From: Ramlibacter terrae
GTDB taxonomy: Bacteria > Pseudomonadota > Gammaproteobacteria > Burkholderiales > Burkholderiaceae_C
NCBI GenBank assembly: GCA_013127575.1
Contig: CP053418.1
Coordinates: 620,001 to 684,000 of the forward strand
Length of the DNA: 64,000 bases
Reading direction: 5' to 3'
Position numbers and translations under genes: made by a program. The notes beneath the pieces are model-generated. The model was not told the origin of the DNA. It saw nothing but the letters and a program-made list of their open reading frames with translations, and searched no databases. Shown piece by piece: positions 30,914 to 39,854 of this stretch; the first letter of the stretch is position 1, and the number at the start of each line of letters is the position of its first letter.

Positions 30914-31441
30914 ATGCAAACCCAAGAACCGAGCGTGATCGAGCGCGGCATCGCCCTGGCCTGCCGCGGCGTGCTGTGGCTGTCGTTCACCGTCATCTTC
31001 CTGATCCCGGTGGCCAACACGATCCTGCGTTATGCCACCGGCGCCAGCCTGCAATGGGCCAGCGAAGTCCCGGAGCTGCTGTTCCCGTGGCTGGTGATGG
31101 CCGGCGTCGTGCTCGGCGCGCTGCAAGGCGCGCACATCACCACGACCTTCCTCATGGACGCGATCCCCGCGAACGCCCGGCGCGTGGTCGGCACTGTGAG
31201 TTGGATGCTGGTCGCGGGGCTGTACGCCACCCTGTCGGTGGCGACCGGACGGATGCTGGAAGTGGTGCGCGACGAGAAGTCGCCCATCCTGCAGTTGCCC
31301 GGCTCCATCACCTACGCCTGCGTGATGGGCGGGATGGTGCTGTTGGCGATCGTGGCGTGCCTGTCGGCCTGGCGCACCTGGCGTCACGCAGCGACGGACT
31401 CCGCGGCGTCCGAAGCGCCCGTCGGCGCCGTCCATTGGTGA
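30914..31441 (+). CDS. dctQ: TRAP transporter small permease DctQ
   Basis: An intact 175-residue membrane protein with four helices: LWLSFTVIFLIPVANTILRY, LLFPWLVMAGVVLGALQGAH, VGTVSWMLVAGLYATLSVAT and GMVLLAIVACLSAWRTW. WASEVPELLFPWLVMAG between helices 1 and 2 is the DctQ family motif with a conserved Glu. It couples the DctP receptor to the DctM channel. It sits 52 bp downstream of dctP and 20 bp upstream of dctM, in the LysR-opposed operon. Confidence 0.9.
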   Translation: MQTQEPSVIERGIALACRGVLWLSFTVIFLIPVANTILRYATGASLQWASEVPELLFPWLVMAGVVLGALQGAHITTTFLMDAIPANARRVVGTVSWMLVAGLYATLSVATGRMLEVVRDEKSPILQLPGSITYACVMGGMVLLAIVACLSAWRTWRHAATDSAASEAPVGAVHW

Positions 31442-31460
31442 TCCGCAGACCGAGACCTTC

Positions 31461-32716
31461 ATGAGCGCACTCATCCTCCTCGTCTTCTGGGCGGCGCCGT
31501 CATGGCCATGCCCATCGCGCACGCGCTGCTGGTCGCGGCCATGGCAGCCGCCGCCAGCTCCGAACGGATCCCGCTCGACCTGCTGGTGCAGCAGATGGTC
31601 GCGCAAGTCCAGAGCTTTCCGCTGATCGCGATCCCCTTCTTCATGCTGACCGGCACGCTCATGATGGGCGGCAAGCTCGGCGAAGCCCTGGTCGGTGTCC
31701 TGTCGGCTCTCATCGGCCGTTTCCATGGCGGGCCGGCGCAGGTGGGCGTCCTCTCGTCCACGCTTTTCGGTGGCGTGTCGGGTTCAGCCGTCGCGGATGC
31801 GTCGGCGATCGGTTCGCTGATGATTCCGGCACAAGCGCCGGGCTACCCGGCGGCATTCTCCGCGGCGACGCTGGCGTCCGCCGCCACGATCGACATCCTG
31901 ATTCCACCGTCGATCCCGATGATCCTGTTTGCACTGAGCGCCAACGCCTCCATCGCCTCGCTGTTCGTGGCCGGTGTGCTGCCCGGACTGCTGATGTGCG
32001 GCGGCTTCATGGCAGCGTGCTGGTGGGTCGGCAAGAGCCGCAACTTTCCGCGCGATACATCCCGCTTCGACGGCAAGGCGTTCCGGCGCCACTTCGCGTA
32101 CGCATCGCCGGCGGTCCTCCTGCCGGTGCTCATCCTGATCTTCCTGCGCTTCGGCATCGCCACGCCGACCGAAGTCGCCGTGCTCTCGACGCTGTATGCC
32201 GGCCTGGTCTCGACACTGATCTACCACGACCTCGGCTGGAAGCGCCTGAACGAGGCGATCGTCCAGGCGGGCCTGGCGACGGGCGTGGTGCTGCTGGTCA
32301 TCATGGCCTCGGCAGCGATCGGCTGGCTGCTGACGTTCGACCAGATGCCGCAAGGCGTCGCGCACTGGGTCCAGGCCAACGTGCACGCCAAGTGGCTGGT
32401 GATCCTGCTGATGAACGTCCTGATGTTGTTCCTCGGCATGTTCATCGACCTGCCGGCGGCCATCCTGCTGCTGACGCCGGTGTTCGTGCCCCCGGCCAAT
32501 GCCATCGGCATGGACATGACGCAGCTGGGGATCATGATGGTCGTCAACCTCGCGATCGGCCTGTACACGCCGCCGGTGGGCACCACGCTCTTCATCACCA
32601 GCGCGCTGGCCAAGGTCAAGGTGGGGCAGACCGTGCGCGAACTCGGCCCCTTCTACGTCGTCGCCTTTGCGGTGCTGGCGCTCGTCTCGTACGTGCCCGC
32701 CAGCATCCTGCGCTGA
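31461..32716 (+). CDS. dctM: TRAP transporter large permease DctM (frameshifted once)
   Basis: Sodium-coupled transport subunit with about 12 helices and 419 residues. I start at MSALILLVF; restoring CCTGG near 31488 joins this to LGGAVMAMPIAHALLVAAMA. Family motifs are QSFPLIAIPFFMLTGTLM, STLFGGVSGSAVADASAIGS, ATIDILIPPSIPMILFALSA, and in the second half LGMFIDLPAAILLLTPVF and GLYTPPVGTTLFITSALAKV. The N-terminal part MAAAASSERIPLDLLVQQMV is also typical. It completes the DctPQM system. The next gene, transketolase N, begins 28 bp later. Confidence 0.93.
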
Positions 32717-32744
32717 TCTTCCTCCGTAAACCGGGGAAAGCTGT

Positions 32745-33592
32745 ATGGAAACCTCCAACGAGAAACTGGACGCGCTCTCCGCCGCGGCATGGCGCATCCG
32801 GCGCTACGCCGTCCGCATGGGTGAAGTGCAGGGCCGGGGCTACATCGGCGGGCCCTCGGCTGGGCCGACGTGCTCGCCACCGCCTACTGCCACGCGATGA
32901 AGCTGCGGCCGGCGGAGCCTGGGTGGGAAGGCCGCGACCGCTTCCTGTTGTCCCATGGCCATTACGCCATCGCCCACTACGCAGCACTGATCGAAGCCGG
33001 AGTCATCGAGGAGGGCGAGCTGGACACCTACGGCAGCGACGACAGCCGGCTGCCGATGTCCGGCATGGCGACGTACACGCCGGGAATGGAAATCTCCGGC
33101 GGCTCGCTCGGCCGGGGCACGGTGATCGGCGTCGGCATGGCGCTCGGCCTCAAGCAGAAGAACAACCCCGCCTTCGTCTACAACTCGATGTCCGACGGCG
33201 AACTCGATGAAGGCTCGACACGGGAAGCGGCGATGGGCGCGGCCCACCACCGCCTGGACAACATCATCTGCCTGGTCGACATCAACAACCAGCAGGCCGA
33301 CGGGCCCTCCGGCAAGGTGCTCGGCTTCGAGCCGCTGGCGGACAAGTGGGCGGCCTTCGGCTGGCATGTGCAGCGCATCGACGGCAACGACCTGCCTGCG
33401 GTGGTGAGCGCGTTCGATGCGGCGCGCGCGCTGGCGGAACCGAGGCCTCGCGTGATCCTGTGCGACACGCTCATGGGCAAGGGCGTGCCCTTCCTCGAAG
33501 AACGCGAGAAGAACCACTTCATCCGCGTCGACGCGCCCGAGTGGCAGCACGCGTTGGACATCCTCGACCAGGCCCGGGGAGCCCCCGCATGA
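32745..33592 (+). CDS. Transketolase N-terminal (ThDP-binding) subunit (frameshifted once)
   Basis: One half of a split transketolase, about 283 residues. METSNEKLDALSAAAWRIRR leads, after CCAGG repair near 32848, to GYIGQALGWADVLATAYCHA, the transketolase N-terminal signature. LSHGHYAIAHYAALIEAGVI provides the ThDP-binding His. The ThDP/metal motif is SMSDGELDEGSTREAAMGAA, where the usual GDG is SDG, followed by IICLVDINNQQADG with the metal-binding Asn. CDTLMGKGVPFLEE closes it. The GA-rich 3' end overlaps the C-subunit ATG. Split transketolases often serve catabolic rather than pentose-phosphate roles; the substrate is unknown. Confidence 0.92.
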
Positions 33593-34597
33593 GCACCGCC
33601 AGCACACTGAACAAGCCGCGGCTGACCACGTCGGCCATGATCGCCTCCATCGCTTCCGAGGGCCAGCGCGTCAAGGCGGCGCCCTTCGGCAAAGCCCCGG
33701 TGGAGTACGCAGCATCGCGCCCCGAGGTGGTCGGCCTGTCCGCGGACCTGGCGAAGTACACCGACTTGCACCTGTTCGCGCAAGCCTACCCCGAGCGGTT
33801 CTTCCAGATGGGCATGGCGGAGCAGTTGCTGATGGGCGCTGCCGGCGGGCTGGCCAAGGAAGGCTTTATTCCTTTCGCGAGCACGTATGCCGTGTTCGGC
33901 ACGCGCCGCGCCTACGACTTCATCCACCAGGTGATCGCCGAGGAGAACCTGAACGTCAAGATCTGCTGCGCGCTGCCCGGCCTGACCACGGGCTACGGGC
34001 CCAGCCACCAGGCCACGGACGACCTCGCGATGATGCGCGCCATTCTGGACTGACGGTCGTGGATCCGTGTGACGCGCTGGACCTGGAGCAGGCGGTGCCG
34101 CAGATCGCGGCGCACAAGGGTCCAGTCTACATGCGGATCCTGCGCGGCCCGGTGCCGCTGGTGCTGGACGAAATCGAAGGCTATCGTTTCGAACTCGGCA
34201 AAGCCAAGATCCTGTGCGAAGGCAACGATGTGCTGGTGATTTCGAGCGGCATCCTGACCATGCGCGCGCTCGAAGCGGCCAAGGACCTGGCAGCCGACGG
34301 CATCGGCGTCGCCGTCCTCCATTGCCCGACGATCAAGCCGCTCGACGAAGCTTCCATCGTGGCTGCCGTGCGCTACAAGCACCGCTTGATGGTGGTCGCG
34401 GAGAACCACTCGATGGTTGGCGGTCTCGGAGAGGCAGTAGCCAGCGTGCTGTTGCGCCATCGGGTGCAGCCCGCGCAGTTCGAGCTTGCCGGACTTCCGG
34501 ATGCGTTCTGGACGCCGGCGCCCTGCCAACGCTGCATGACAAGTACGGCATCAGCCGCGAGGTGCTGGGTGCGCGGATCAAGGGTTGGCTCGGCTGA
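33589..34597 (+). CDS. Transketolase C-terminal (pyrimidine-binding) subunit (frameshifted)
   Basis: Partner of the preceding subunit, about 337 residues. MSTASTLNKPRLTTSAMIAS leads to EVVGLSADLAKYTDLHLFAQ. The catalytic Glu that activates ThDP lies in RFFQMGMAEQLLMGAAGGLA. IPFASTYAVFGTRRAYDFIH and GPSHQATDDLAMMRAIPGLT complete the pyrimidine domain; the last requires CCTGG near 34048. A C-terminal regulatory-type domain has VLVISSGILTMRALEAAKDL and HSMVGGLGEAVASVLLRH. Another CCTGG repair near 34507 gives DAFLDAGALPTLHDKYG. ATG overlaps the N-subunit stop, so the two are coupled. Confidence 0.92.
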
Positions 34598-34675
34598 TCT
34601 GGCGCATGCGTCACGAAGCCGTCATGCTCTGCCCCGACAGTCCCTCGGCCGGGATGGACCCGGTAAAGGGACAAC

Positions 34676-35827
34676 ATGCGCGTGAACAGATGGTGGACGG
34701 TGGCCGCGGTGGCCGCGGTGGCCGTGGCGGTGCTCGCCGGTTGCGGCGGCAGTGACAGTGACGATGCATACCAATACAAGACCCTGACCGGCCAGGCGCC
34801 GCTGGTCATCGGTCACCGGGGCGCGTCGGGCGAATTGCCCGAGTACACCATCGAGTCCTACCAGCGTGCCATCGAGCGGGGCGCCGATTTCATCGAGCCC
34901 GACCGGTGCTCACCAAGGACGGCGTCCTGGTCGCACGCCACGAGCCGATGCTCGACGGCACGACCGACGTCGCGGCCAAGTTCGGCGCCGACCGGCGAAG
35001 CACGCGCAACGTCGACGGCGTGGCGACCACCGCCTACTTCGCCGGCGACTTCACGCTGGCGGAGATCAAGACGCTGCGCGCCGTGCAGTCCAACGCCGGC
35101 CGCTCGCAGGAGTTCAACGGCAAGTACGCCATTCCGACCCCCGGACGAAGTGATCGCGCTGACGAAGCGCGCTTCGCGCAAGGTCGGCATCTATCCCGAG
35201 ATCAAGCATTCGACCTTCCACGCGGTGGAAGCCGGCTTCGGCGCCAACACCATCGAGGACAAGCTGGTGGCTACGCTGCACGCCGCGTACGGCAACAGTT
35301 CGGACGCCCCGGTGTTCATCCAGTCGTTCGAGGTCTCCAACCTGCGGTACCTGAACGGCCGCACCAACATCCGCCTGGTGCAGCTGGTCGATGCCAACGA
35401 CGTGAACACGGACGGCAGCATGTCGCTGGTCGCGCCGTACCGCCAGCCGTACGACTTCGTCGTGAAGAACGATCCGCGCACGTTCGCCGACCTGCTGACG
35501 GCGCAGGGGCTGGACTTCGTCAAGACCTATGCCGACGCGGTCGGCCCGTGGAAGCCCTACCGGTCAAGACAGTGGAAGATGGCGTGGAGCGCACCGGCGA
35601 CAGCACGTTGACGATCAACGACCGCCGTGTGGAAGGCAGCACCGGGGTGATCGAGCGCGCCCACGACCGCGGCCTGCTGGTCCACACGGACCTTCCGCAA
35701 CGACGCCAGCGGCTACGGCTTCAAGGACCCGGAAGCGGAGATGGCCTACTACATGCGGCTCGGCGTCGACGGCGTGTTCACGGACTTCCCGGGCACCGGC
35801 GTGGCCGCGCGGGCCACGCTGCGCTGA
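34676..35827 (+). CDS. Lipoprotein glycerophosphodiester phosphodiesterase (frameshifted)
   Basis: GlpQ-type hydrolase releasing glycerol 3-phosphate from deacylated phospholipids, about 384 residues. [12 protein letters not shown] is a lipobox, so the enzyme is exported and lipidated. The catalytic region is [20 protein letters not shown], then [20 protein letters not shown], supplying the conserved His-Arg, Glu and His. [14 protein letters not shown] gives a further Glu/Lys. Ending blocks are [17 protein letters not shown] and [20 protein letters not shown]. Breaks near 34902, 35563 and 35688 are CCTGG-type; one near 35143 looks like an extra C. AAAGGGA precedes the ATG. It may be transcribed separately from the transketolase operon, 78 bp away. 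Confidence 0.9.
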
Positions 35828-35840
35828 GCCACCCGCTGGC

Positions 35841-35868
35841 TATACTGCCCCGGCATTTCTTGCCGGGG
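35841..35868 (+). promoter_or_regulatory. -10-like box and hairpin just before the M20 gene
   Basis: TATACT (35841-35846) resembles a -10 box. CCCCGGCA (35848-35855) pairs perfectly with TGCCGGGG (35861-35868) and ends 5 bp before the ATG at 35874. No purine-rich ribosome-binding site is visible, so the hairpin may affect initiation; a transcript from this -10 would start within the hairpin. Confidence 0.45.
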
Positions 35869-35873
35869 CCCCC

Positions 35874-37064
35874 ATGCAACTCGTAGACAGCTTCGCCGAC
35901 ATCTCCCGCTTCGTGGCCCTGCGCCGCGACATCCACGCCCATCCCGAGCTCGGGTTCGAGGAGCACCGCACCTCGAAGATCGTGGCCGACCTGCTCCGTG
36001 AATGGGGCATCGAAGTGCACACCGGCGTGGCCGGCACCGGTGTCGTCGGCGTGCTGCGCTGCGGCAACGGCCAGCGCACCATCGGCCTGCGCGCCGACCT
36101 CGACGCGCTGCCGCTGCAGGAAGAGAACCGCTTCCCGCACCGCTCCACGCACGACGGCCGCATGCACGCCTGCGGCCATGACGGCCACACCACCATGCTG
36201 CTGGCCGCCGCGTGGCACTGGCGCAGGCGCGCGACTTCGACGGCACCGTCAACTTCATCTTCCAGCCCGCCGAGGAGATGGGCAAGGCCGGCGCGCTGAA
36301 GATGATCGAGGACGGCCTGTTCGAGCGCTTCCCCTGCGAGGCGGTGTTCGCGCTGCACAACTTCGCGATCCCGACCGTCGGCGGCTTCGCGCTGAACCAC
36401 GCGGCGCTGATGGCGTCGAGCAACACCGGCGCGTGACGATGCACGGGCGCGGCACGCATGCGTCGATGCCGCACACCGGCATCGACCCGGTCGGCGCCGT
36501 GATCGACCTCGGCCAGCAACTGCAGACGCTGGTGCCGCGGGTGATCCCGTCGACCGAGCGGGCGCTGCTGGCCGTCACGCAGATCCGGGTTCCGGCGCGC
36601 CGAACGTGATCCCCGACGAAGCGTGGGTCGGCGGCACGGTGCGCACCTTCTCGGTCGAAGCGACCGACAAGATCGAGGAAGGCCTGCGCCGCATCGCCGA
36701 CGGCGTGGCGCAGGCGCACGGCTGCAGCGCCGAGATCGCCTTCCGCCGCGCGTCGCCGCCGGTGGTGAACCACGAAGCCGAGGCGCGCTTCGCGGCCAAC
36801 GTGATGCGCGACGTCGTGGGCGCCGACCGCGTCGACGAGAACTACGCGGCCGTGATGGGCGCGGAAGACTTCGCCCACATGCTGCGCGCGCGGCCCGGCT
36901 GCTACGCCTTCATCGGCAACGGCGACGGCGGCCACCGCATGCCGGACCACGGGCCCGGACCTTGCATCATCCACAACACCTCGTTCGACTTCAACGACGA
37001 GATCATCCCCATCGGCGCCAGCTACTTCGTGCGGCTGGCCCAGCAATGGCTCGCCCAACCCTGA
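35874..37064 (+). CDS. M20 family amidohydrolase/peptidase (frameshifted)
   Basis: Metal-dependent amidohydrolase of the HipO/AbgB type, about 398 residues, which cleaves N-acyl amino acids. It begins [20 protein letters not shown], then [17 protein letters not shown]. The metal site has Cys and His in [20 protein letters not shown] and Glu-Glu in [20 protein letters not shown]. Repairs at CCTGG near 36220 and 36429 give [14 protein letters not shown] and [17 protein letters not shown], the start of the dimerisation domain. A further base is missing near 36588. [20 protein letters not shown] and [20 protein letters not shown] complete the catalytic domain. It is followed 11 bp later by a Bug receptor, suggesting uptake and hydrolysis of the same compound. 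Confidence 0.92.
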
Positions 37065-37075
37065 GGAACCCCGCA

Positions 37076-38033
37076 ATGTCCGTCTTCCGTTTCCGCAACC
37101 TGGCCCGGCCGCGGCGCTCGCCGCCGGCTTCGCCGCGCCCGCGATGGCGCAGCGCGTGATCCGCATGGTGGTGCCGTTCGGCCCCGGCGCGGTGCAGGAC
37201 ACCATCGCCCGCACCTTCAACGCGGAACTGGGCCAGGCGCTCGGCGCGACGGTGGTGGTCGAGAACCGGCCCGGCGCCGGCGGCACCGTGGGCACCGGGC
37301 TGGTGGCCAAGGCCAGCGACAACAACACGCTGGTGCTGGCCGCGGCCAGCCACACGCTCGCCGGCCACCTGTACAGCAAGCTGGCCTACGACCCGGTCAA
37401 GGACTTCACCGGCGTCGCCTACATCGGCAACTCGGGCTACGCGATCGCCGCGCCCGGCAACCTCGGCGTGAACAACCTCGCCGAGTACGTGAAGCTGCTG
37501 AAGTCGAAGCCGGGGCAGAGCAACTACGCGTCCGCCGGCAACGGCAGCGCCACGCACATGGGCATGGCTTACTTCCGGCCAAGGCCGGCGTGGAGATGCA
37601 GCACGTGCCGATGAAGTCGACCGGCGACGCCGTCAACGAGGTGCTGGCCGGCCGCGTGCAGGGCGTGACGTCGTCGCTGATCGGCATCACCGGCTACAAG
37701 GCCGACCCGCGCATCAAGATCCTCGCGTACACCGGCGAGAAGCGTTCCAAGTTCATGCCCGACCTGCCGACGGTGGCGGAAGCAGGCGTGCCCGGCTACA
37801 AGTTCGATTCCCGGATCGGCGTGCTGGCGCCGTCGACGATGCCCAAGGCCGAAGCCGAGAAGCTGAACGCCGCCATCAACAAGGTGATGGCCGAGCCCGC
37901 GGTGCAGGAGCGGTTGAACCGCCTCGGCGTGGAAAGCGGCGCGATGTCGGTCGACCAGTTCCAGCAGCTGCTGCGGGCGGACTACGACGCGGCCGGCATC
38001 CTCGTGAAGGCGTCGGGCGCGCGGATCGAATGA
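37076..38033 (+). CDS. Bug-family (TctC-like) periplasmic solute receptor (frameshifted)
   Basis: Tripartite tricarboxylate transporter receptor of the Bug family, hugely expanded in Burkholderiales; about 320 residues. MSVFRFRNLALAAALAAGFA is the signal peptide after CCTGG repair near 37107. The mature protein starts MAQRVIRMVVPFGPGAVQDT, the typical first strand, followed by VVVENRPGAGGTVGTGLVAK. A second CCTGG repair near 37578 gives GMAYFLAKAGVEMQHVPMKS. VNEVLAGRVQGVTSSLI and MPDLPTVAEAGVPGYKFDSR are family signatures. No TctA/TctB membrane genes are adjacent, as is usual for orphan Bug receptors. Its ligand is a small carboxylate or amide, unknown. Confidence 0.92.
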
Positions 38034-38035
38034 AC

Positions 38036-38067
38036 CCCTGCATCCCCGCTGAGGCGGGAATGCAGGG
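38036..38067. terminator. Hairpin after the Bug receptor gene
   Basis: CCCTGCATCCCCGC (38036-38049) pairs with 38054-38067, one mismatch, loop TGAG, beginning three bases after the stop codon. It separates this gene from the convergent DUF4166 gene and may serve both. The arm sequence is a type found repeatedly in Comamonadaceae intergenic regions. Confidence 0.6.
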
Positions 38068-38115
38068 TGTCCCGGCCCCCGGAGGCCGGGGTCACCGAAG
38101 GACAACCCAGCTGTT

Positions 38116-38663
38116 TCAGTTCAGGCAGCTGGCGTCGCCCACCTCGAGATGGCCGCGATAGCTGGCGACGACGCCGATCAGCGGAACCGCCGCCTGCACG
38201 CGGAAATGCAGGCGCCCGGCGCTCGCCGTTTCCTCCGCGACGATGCGCGGCATCAGCCAGCGGGGGCAGGGCACGCCGAGGAAACGCATGCCGGCATGCC
38301 GCATCTCCAGCCGATCGGCGACCGCCACCAGCGTGAACGACAGGCGCGCGGCCCCCAGCTGTTCGACGACCTGCCCGCCGCGGAGCCGCAGCGTGGACCG
38401 CATCGTCTGGCCCGGGAAGTGGCGCGTCCACACCTCCCGGCCCGGCTGCGCATGCAGCTCGAAGCGGATCGGGCCTTCCTGCGCCCGCACGGGCGAACCG
38501 AGGCAGCGGGCCGGGCACCTCGCGGCGAGCGACGCCGGCGCATCCACCGGACGCGACCCTCCAGCACGTGGCGGCCCTGCAGCGCGTGGAAGCTGCGCAG
38601 GGAAGCCGGCAGCGTTTCGAACGCGGGCCCCATCGCCTGCCGGTACAGCGATGGAGCCGTCAT
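38116..38663 (-). CDS. DUF4166 domain protein (frameshifted)
   Basis: About 183 residues. It begins MTAPSLYRQAMGPAFETLPA and continues LRSFHALQGRHVLEGRVRV, the usual opening of DUF4166 proteins. A CCTGG repair near 38550 joins VDAPASLAARC. Later blocks are IRFELHAQPGREVWTRHFPG, FLGVPCPRWLMPRIVAEET and AVPLIGVVASYRGHLEVGDA. Within AARCPARCLGSP a CCTGG may have been miscalled CCCGG. DUF4166 is often fused to or adjacent to a saccharopine-dehydrogenase-like domain, as here, where the start overlaps the upstream gene's stop. No activity is known to me. Confidence 0.8.
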
Positions 38664-39771
38664 GCCGCGGCCCCCATCACGATGTCCAGCCCTTCGGCTT
38701 CACGCGAGAAATCATCGAGCGAGAGAAATCCGATGCAGGGCCGCGCGCCCGCAGGCAACGCGCCTGCCGCCGCCTTCCGCACCGGGGGCGCGCGGCAGCG
38801 AGCGTCGGCACGAAAGGCCCGTGGCCGCGGCGTGCCAGCAGCTCCCACGAGCGCGTGACGGGCGCGCCGAGCGCGTCGATGCCTTCGACGGTGACGTGCA
38901 TGGCGCCGTCGTCCGAGCCCCAGGTCTTGAAGAGGTCGGCGGCTCGCTTCAGGAGCACGGCGTGCGGCGCCCAGTCCCGCACCCATCCGCGCCGCACCGC
39001 CCACGCCATCAGGTTCATGCCCCGATGCAGGAAGGCGAGCTCCGGCCGGCTCCGAACCGCACCTGCGGCGCGCCGGCATAGCGCTGCGGCAGCAAGGCGA
39101 GGTCCGGCACGTCGCACGGCGAGAGCAAACGGGAGCGCACCGGCGCTGCGTAGCGATGCCTGCGGGTGCCGGACCACCCATGCACCGGCGCTCCCGCGGA
39201 GGCGGGCAGGGGTTGGCCGCAGTAGCTCAGGATGCCGCGGACGGTCGACAGGCCGCGCTCGGTTCGGTTGCCCGGGCTGATGCCGATGTCGATGCCGCGG
39301 ACCGCTTGCATGCCTTGCGCCAGGTGGTCGGCAGCGGCACTCGACAGCGCGGGCACCGAGCTGGCGCCGCTGGTGACGAAGACGCCCGCCGCCACGGCTG
39401 CAACGTCCAGCGTGCCGATGCCGGTGACGTACGCGCGTGCGTCGGCCGGTCGATATGGTGGACTGCTGCGGCGATGCAGGCGGAGGGAACGCGGTAGTCG
39501 CAGCCCGGAACGGGCCCGAGGCGTTGACGACGATGTCGGGTGCGATCTGCGCCAAGCGCGCGGCAAGCGTAGGCGCTTCGGTATCGAGCGCGACGCCTTC
39601 GAGCATGGCTCGGGCTTGCGGGCGCAGTCGGGCAGCGAGCGCGTCCGCGCGGGCGAGGGAGCGGCCGGCGACCAGCACGTGCAGTCCGCCCCGGCGTGCC
39701 AGGCGTTCCACCAGCCGGCTGCCGAAAAAACCGTAGCCGCCGATGACGAGCACCCGGTAACTGGAAGACAT
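38660..39771 (-). CDS. Saccharopine dehydrogenase-like NAD(P)-binding protein (frameshifted)
   Basis: About 371 residues. The N-terminal Rossmann motif is SSYRVLVIGGYGFFGSRLVE, then VLVAGRSLARADALAARL. CCAGG and CCTGG repairs near 39513 and 39451 give ASGPFQGCDYRVPSACI and HHIDLADARAYVTGIG, both typical of the saccharopine-dehydrogenase/short-chain-like family. ASSVPALSSAAADHL and DIGISPGNRTERGLSTVRGI follow. Additional breaks between 39190 and 38740 leave the C-terminal third scattered over three frames (ELAFLHRGMNLMAWAVRRG, SWELLARRGHGPFVPTL, CIGFLSLDDFSREAEGLDIV). It is not a lysine-pathway saccharopine dehydrogenase; the substrate is unknown. It pairs with DUF4166. Confidence 0.8.
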
Positions 39772-39790
39772 GGACGGAGTTTAGGGGGAA

Positions 39791-39815
39791 CGAAAAAGCG
39801 GCCCGCGGGCCGCTT
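39791..39815 (-). terminator. Rho-independent terminator of the opgGH operon
   Basis: AAGCGGCCCGCGGGCCGCTT (39796-39815) is a perfect 20-bp palindrome followed on the minus strand by TTTTTCG. It lies 40 bp past the opgH stop. A second palindrome (CCCCGCCTTCGCGGG, about 39830-39845) sits between. Confidence 0.88.
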
Positions 39816-39854
39816 GTGGGAGCGCTGGGTCCCCGCCTTCGCGGGAGCGACGGA

